From assembly GCA_964304625.1 (NCBI GenBank), contig OZ199839.1:10912001-10976000 (forward strand): DNA of 64,000 nt, in the 5' to 3' direction. The notes under the pieces were generated by a model. The model worked only from the letters and a program-made list of their open reading frames with translations. It made no database searches and was not told where the DNA came from. Within the stretch, counting starts at the first letter, position 1. The number at the start of each line of letters is the position of its first letter. Below, piece after piece: positions 62,466 to 64,000 of this stretch. The position numbers and the translations under genes are program-made. Source of the stretch: Kudoa neothunni. Its lineage: Eukaryota; Cnidaria.

Positions 62466-64000
62466 CTATTGAGAAAATGATGCGGTCTTGGGTTTGACAC
62501 CACAAACATTGGTGATGGTGACAAACTTGGCATTGTAAGTGTTGTGTAAAACAATGGGGGATTCGAGCCGATAGTTGATATTTTCTAAATCATCAATATA
62601 GAATCAACAAAACAAATCCCAAATCAATGCTCACCTCTTTCTATGGATGGGGAAGAAATGTTGGTGTGATTTCCATCTTGGATCAACGTGTTTGATTTGT
62701 ATTTAAGTACGCCGAGAATCTCATGAAGAACTTCGTTACGTTGATTGAGCAACTCAGTTTCATTCAAACGTTTTTGACGACACATTCTTGCAGCATACTT
62801 GTTTCTAACTTTTCTTCGGAATTCCTTCAATTTGTTGTAGGTCTCTTCGTGGTAGTATTGTGAGAGATCGTGAAAATCATTGGATGGATGGTTAGCAACG
62901 ATTTTTTCCATATCAGTTGATAGATCACTAAAGTCATTCTTGACAACGTCAGCAAAAACGTTCTTGTAGTTATAATCTATTAAATTTCAAATGTATACAT
63001 CTAACGGTAGCATTAGTTACTTTGGGGCATGGTAGAGTCTAGGCATGCTTGCGCCAGAGGAGTCATATTATCATCGTTTTCGTCAGTCGCCTTCGCCGGA
63101 ACCTGTTCAATCTTTGTCAATAGAATTTCGAGCGAATCTTCCAAATTATCGACATTGTTTTTTAGCAGGGAATAAATTTTGGGGTTTTTTCTAATTTGAT
63201 TCACGATATTTGCACCTAATGGATGAAGCAGTCGATCATTGGTATCAGAATAACAGTCAACACTTACATTTAGCTTCTTCGGTAGTAACGTCAAAACTTT
63301 TAGATTGAATAGGAATTTGTTCGGCTTCCCTGAGTTTAATTTTTGAGACTGATAGTTCGTTTTTAAGCTGAGCAGGTTTAACCATCAGTGGCATAGGTTT
63401 AACGTTGGCTAGGAAAGGTGAGAATACTGATGGATTGGGGTGTTGGTTGGCTAAAACCAACTTGGGAAGTTTAAAGGTGGGTATATAAGAATTTTGTTGA
63501 CTAGTATCAACAGTAGATCGTTTAAAACCAGATGGTTCAGTTGCAATGATTGGTGAACAGGAATTGAGCTTTAGATTCGACCGATCTGTTCCAATATTGT
63601 TAATGTTTAACTTTTCAACATGAGGTGGTTGAAGCGATTGAGTTTTATTATGGGCGGCATTAGATGTAGCTTGGCAATGACCATCAATCAGCTCAACGCG
63701 TCGAGAATTGGGATCGATTTGCCCAGGACAAGAATTGCTATGGGGAGGGTTGAAATGTGGTTGAGTTTGATTGAAATTGCTCAACGATGCCGATTTTGCG
63801 GTAAATCGAGAACGTTTTTTCTTGGCTTTCATTGGATCATAGATATTGTAAAGTTCCCCGTCACAAAAATCCCTCAAATAATCTTTTTTCACGTAGCTGA
63901 GGTCATACTCCAACTCTTGCTTAGCTTGCTCGCTAGCGGACAATGTGTCGATGTTTCCATCACTATGTTTATGTTTATGTTTATAAGAACTGGTGTTGGA
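62466..64000 (-). CDS. bZIP transcription factor, CNC/Maf-like, 5' end outside the window
   Basis: The frame is open to the window edge (it reads SNTSSYKHKHKHSDGNID at 64000), so the N-terminus is missing. Exon A runs from the edge to about 63268 and is Ser/Asn/Pro-rich with a basic patch (MKAKKKRSRF). A 52-bp intron follows. Exon B (about 63024-63217) has IRKNPKIYSLLKNNVDNLED. Exon C (about 62634-62977) carries LSQYYHEETYNKLKEFRRKV, then RNKYAARMCRQKRLNETELL: a bZIP basic region with the invariant N-x-x-A-A-R-x-C-R and a following heptad segment (L-NETELLNQRNEVLHEIL). Exon D (62466-62581) ends in a stop. The block just before the basic region recalls CNC factors (..L..I+.IRRRGKNK). The zipper is short. 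Subfamily is uncertain. Confidence 0.82.

Overview
The window is nuclear DNA of an animal. It is strongly A+T-rich. Its protein-coding genes are split by GT-AG introns that are mostly only about 39-65 bp long, with a few introns of 1-3 kb. The gene set is broadly eukaryotic (Sm D2, eIF2-gamma, ZMAT2/Snu23, U2SURP, Cactin). A JADE-type PHD/ePHD protein and a metazoan-style protein-only RNase P (PRORP/MRPP3) point to Metazoa. I cannot name the species. The tiny introns and compact genes would suit a small-genome invertebrate, but that is inference. I see no bacterial, viral or organellar sequence, no retroviral or Polinton remains, and no rRNA or tRNA gene that I can support.

Layout. 0.8-3.7 kb (+): a type I membrane protein built of tandem four-cysteine modules, each on a phase 1-1 exon. 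4.5-5.1 kb (-): a small multi-pass membrane protein. 5.3-7.2 kb (-): PRORP/MRPP3. 8.1-8.6 kb (-): SNRPD2. 8.6-14.4 kb: no gene, but one short hAT-type element and a second hAT-like repeat. 14.5-15.7 kb (-): adenylate kinase 2 type. 17.2-22.5 kb (-): JADE homologue whose 3.2-kb intron holds one copy of an inverted-repeat element; another copy lies just past its 3' end. 25.5-27.0 kb: non-autonomous hAT element. 27.7-29.6 kb (-): SLC36-type amino acid transporter. 32.7-33.5 kb: short piggyBac-type element. 34.3-34.6 kb (+): 60-residue membrane protein. 38.4-38.95 kb (+): spliced gene I cannot identify. 43.9-46.6 kb (-): Cactin, head to head with CCDC174 at 46.65-50.7 kb (+), which has a piggyBac transposase remnant in an intron. 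50.8-53.05 kb (+): eIF2-gamma. 53.2-55.0 kb: degraded hAT element. 55.4-56.15 kb (-): ZMAT2, head to head with U2SURP at 56.2-62.1 kb (+). 62.5 kb to the window end (-): bZIP factor.

How they fit together. Five genes (SNRPD2, CACTIN, CCDC174, ZMAT2, U2SURP) encode spliceosome or splicing-linked proteins, and four of them form two divergent pairs with only 58 and 28 bp between start codons. Several promoters share a GC-rich TGCGCA / GCGCATGC-type motif that resembles the NRF-1/EWG site and stands out in the AT-rich background. Exon coordinates were worked out by hand from splice signals, reading frame and remembered family sequences. No alignment was run. Percent identity and species assignment are therefore not given.
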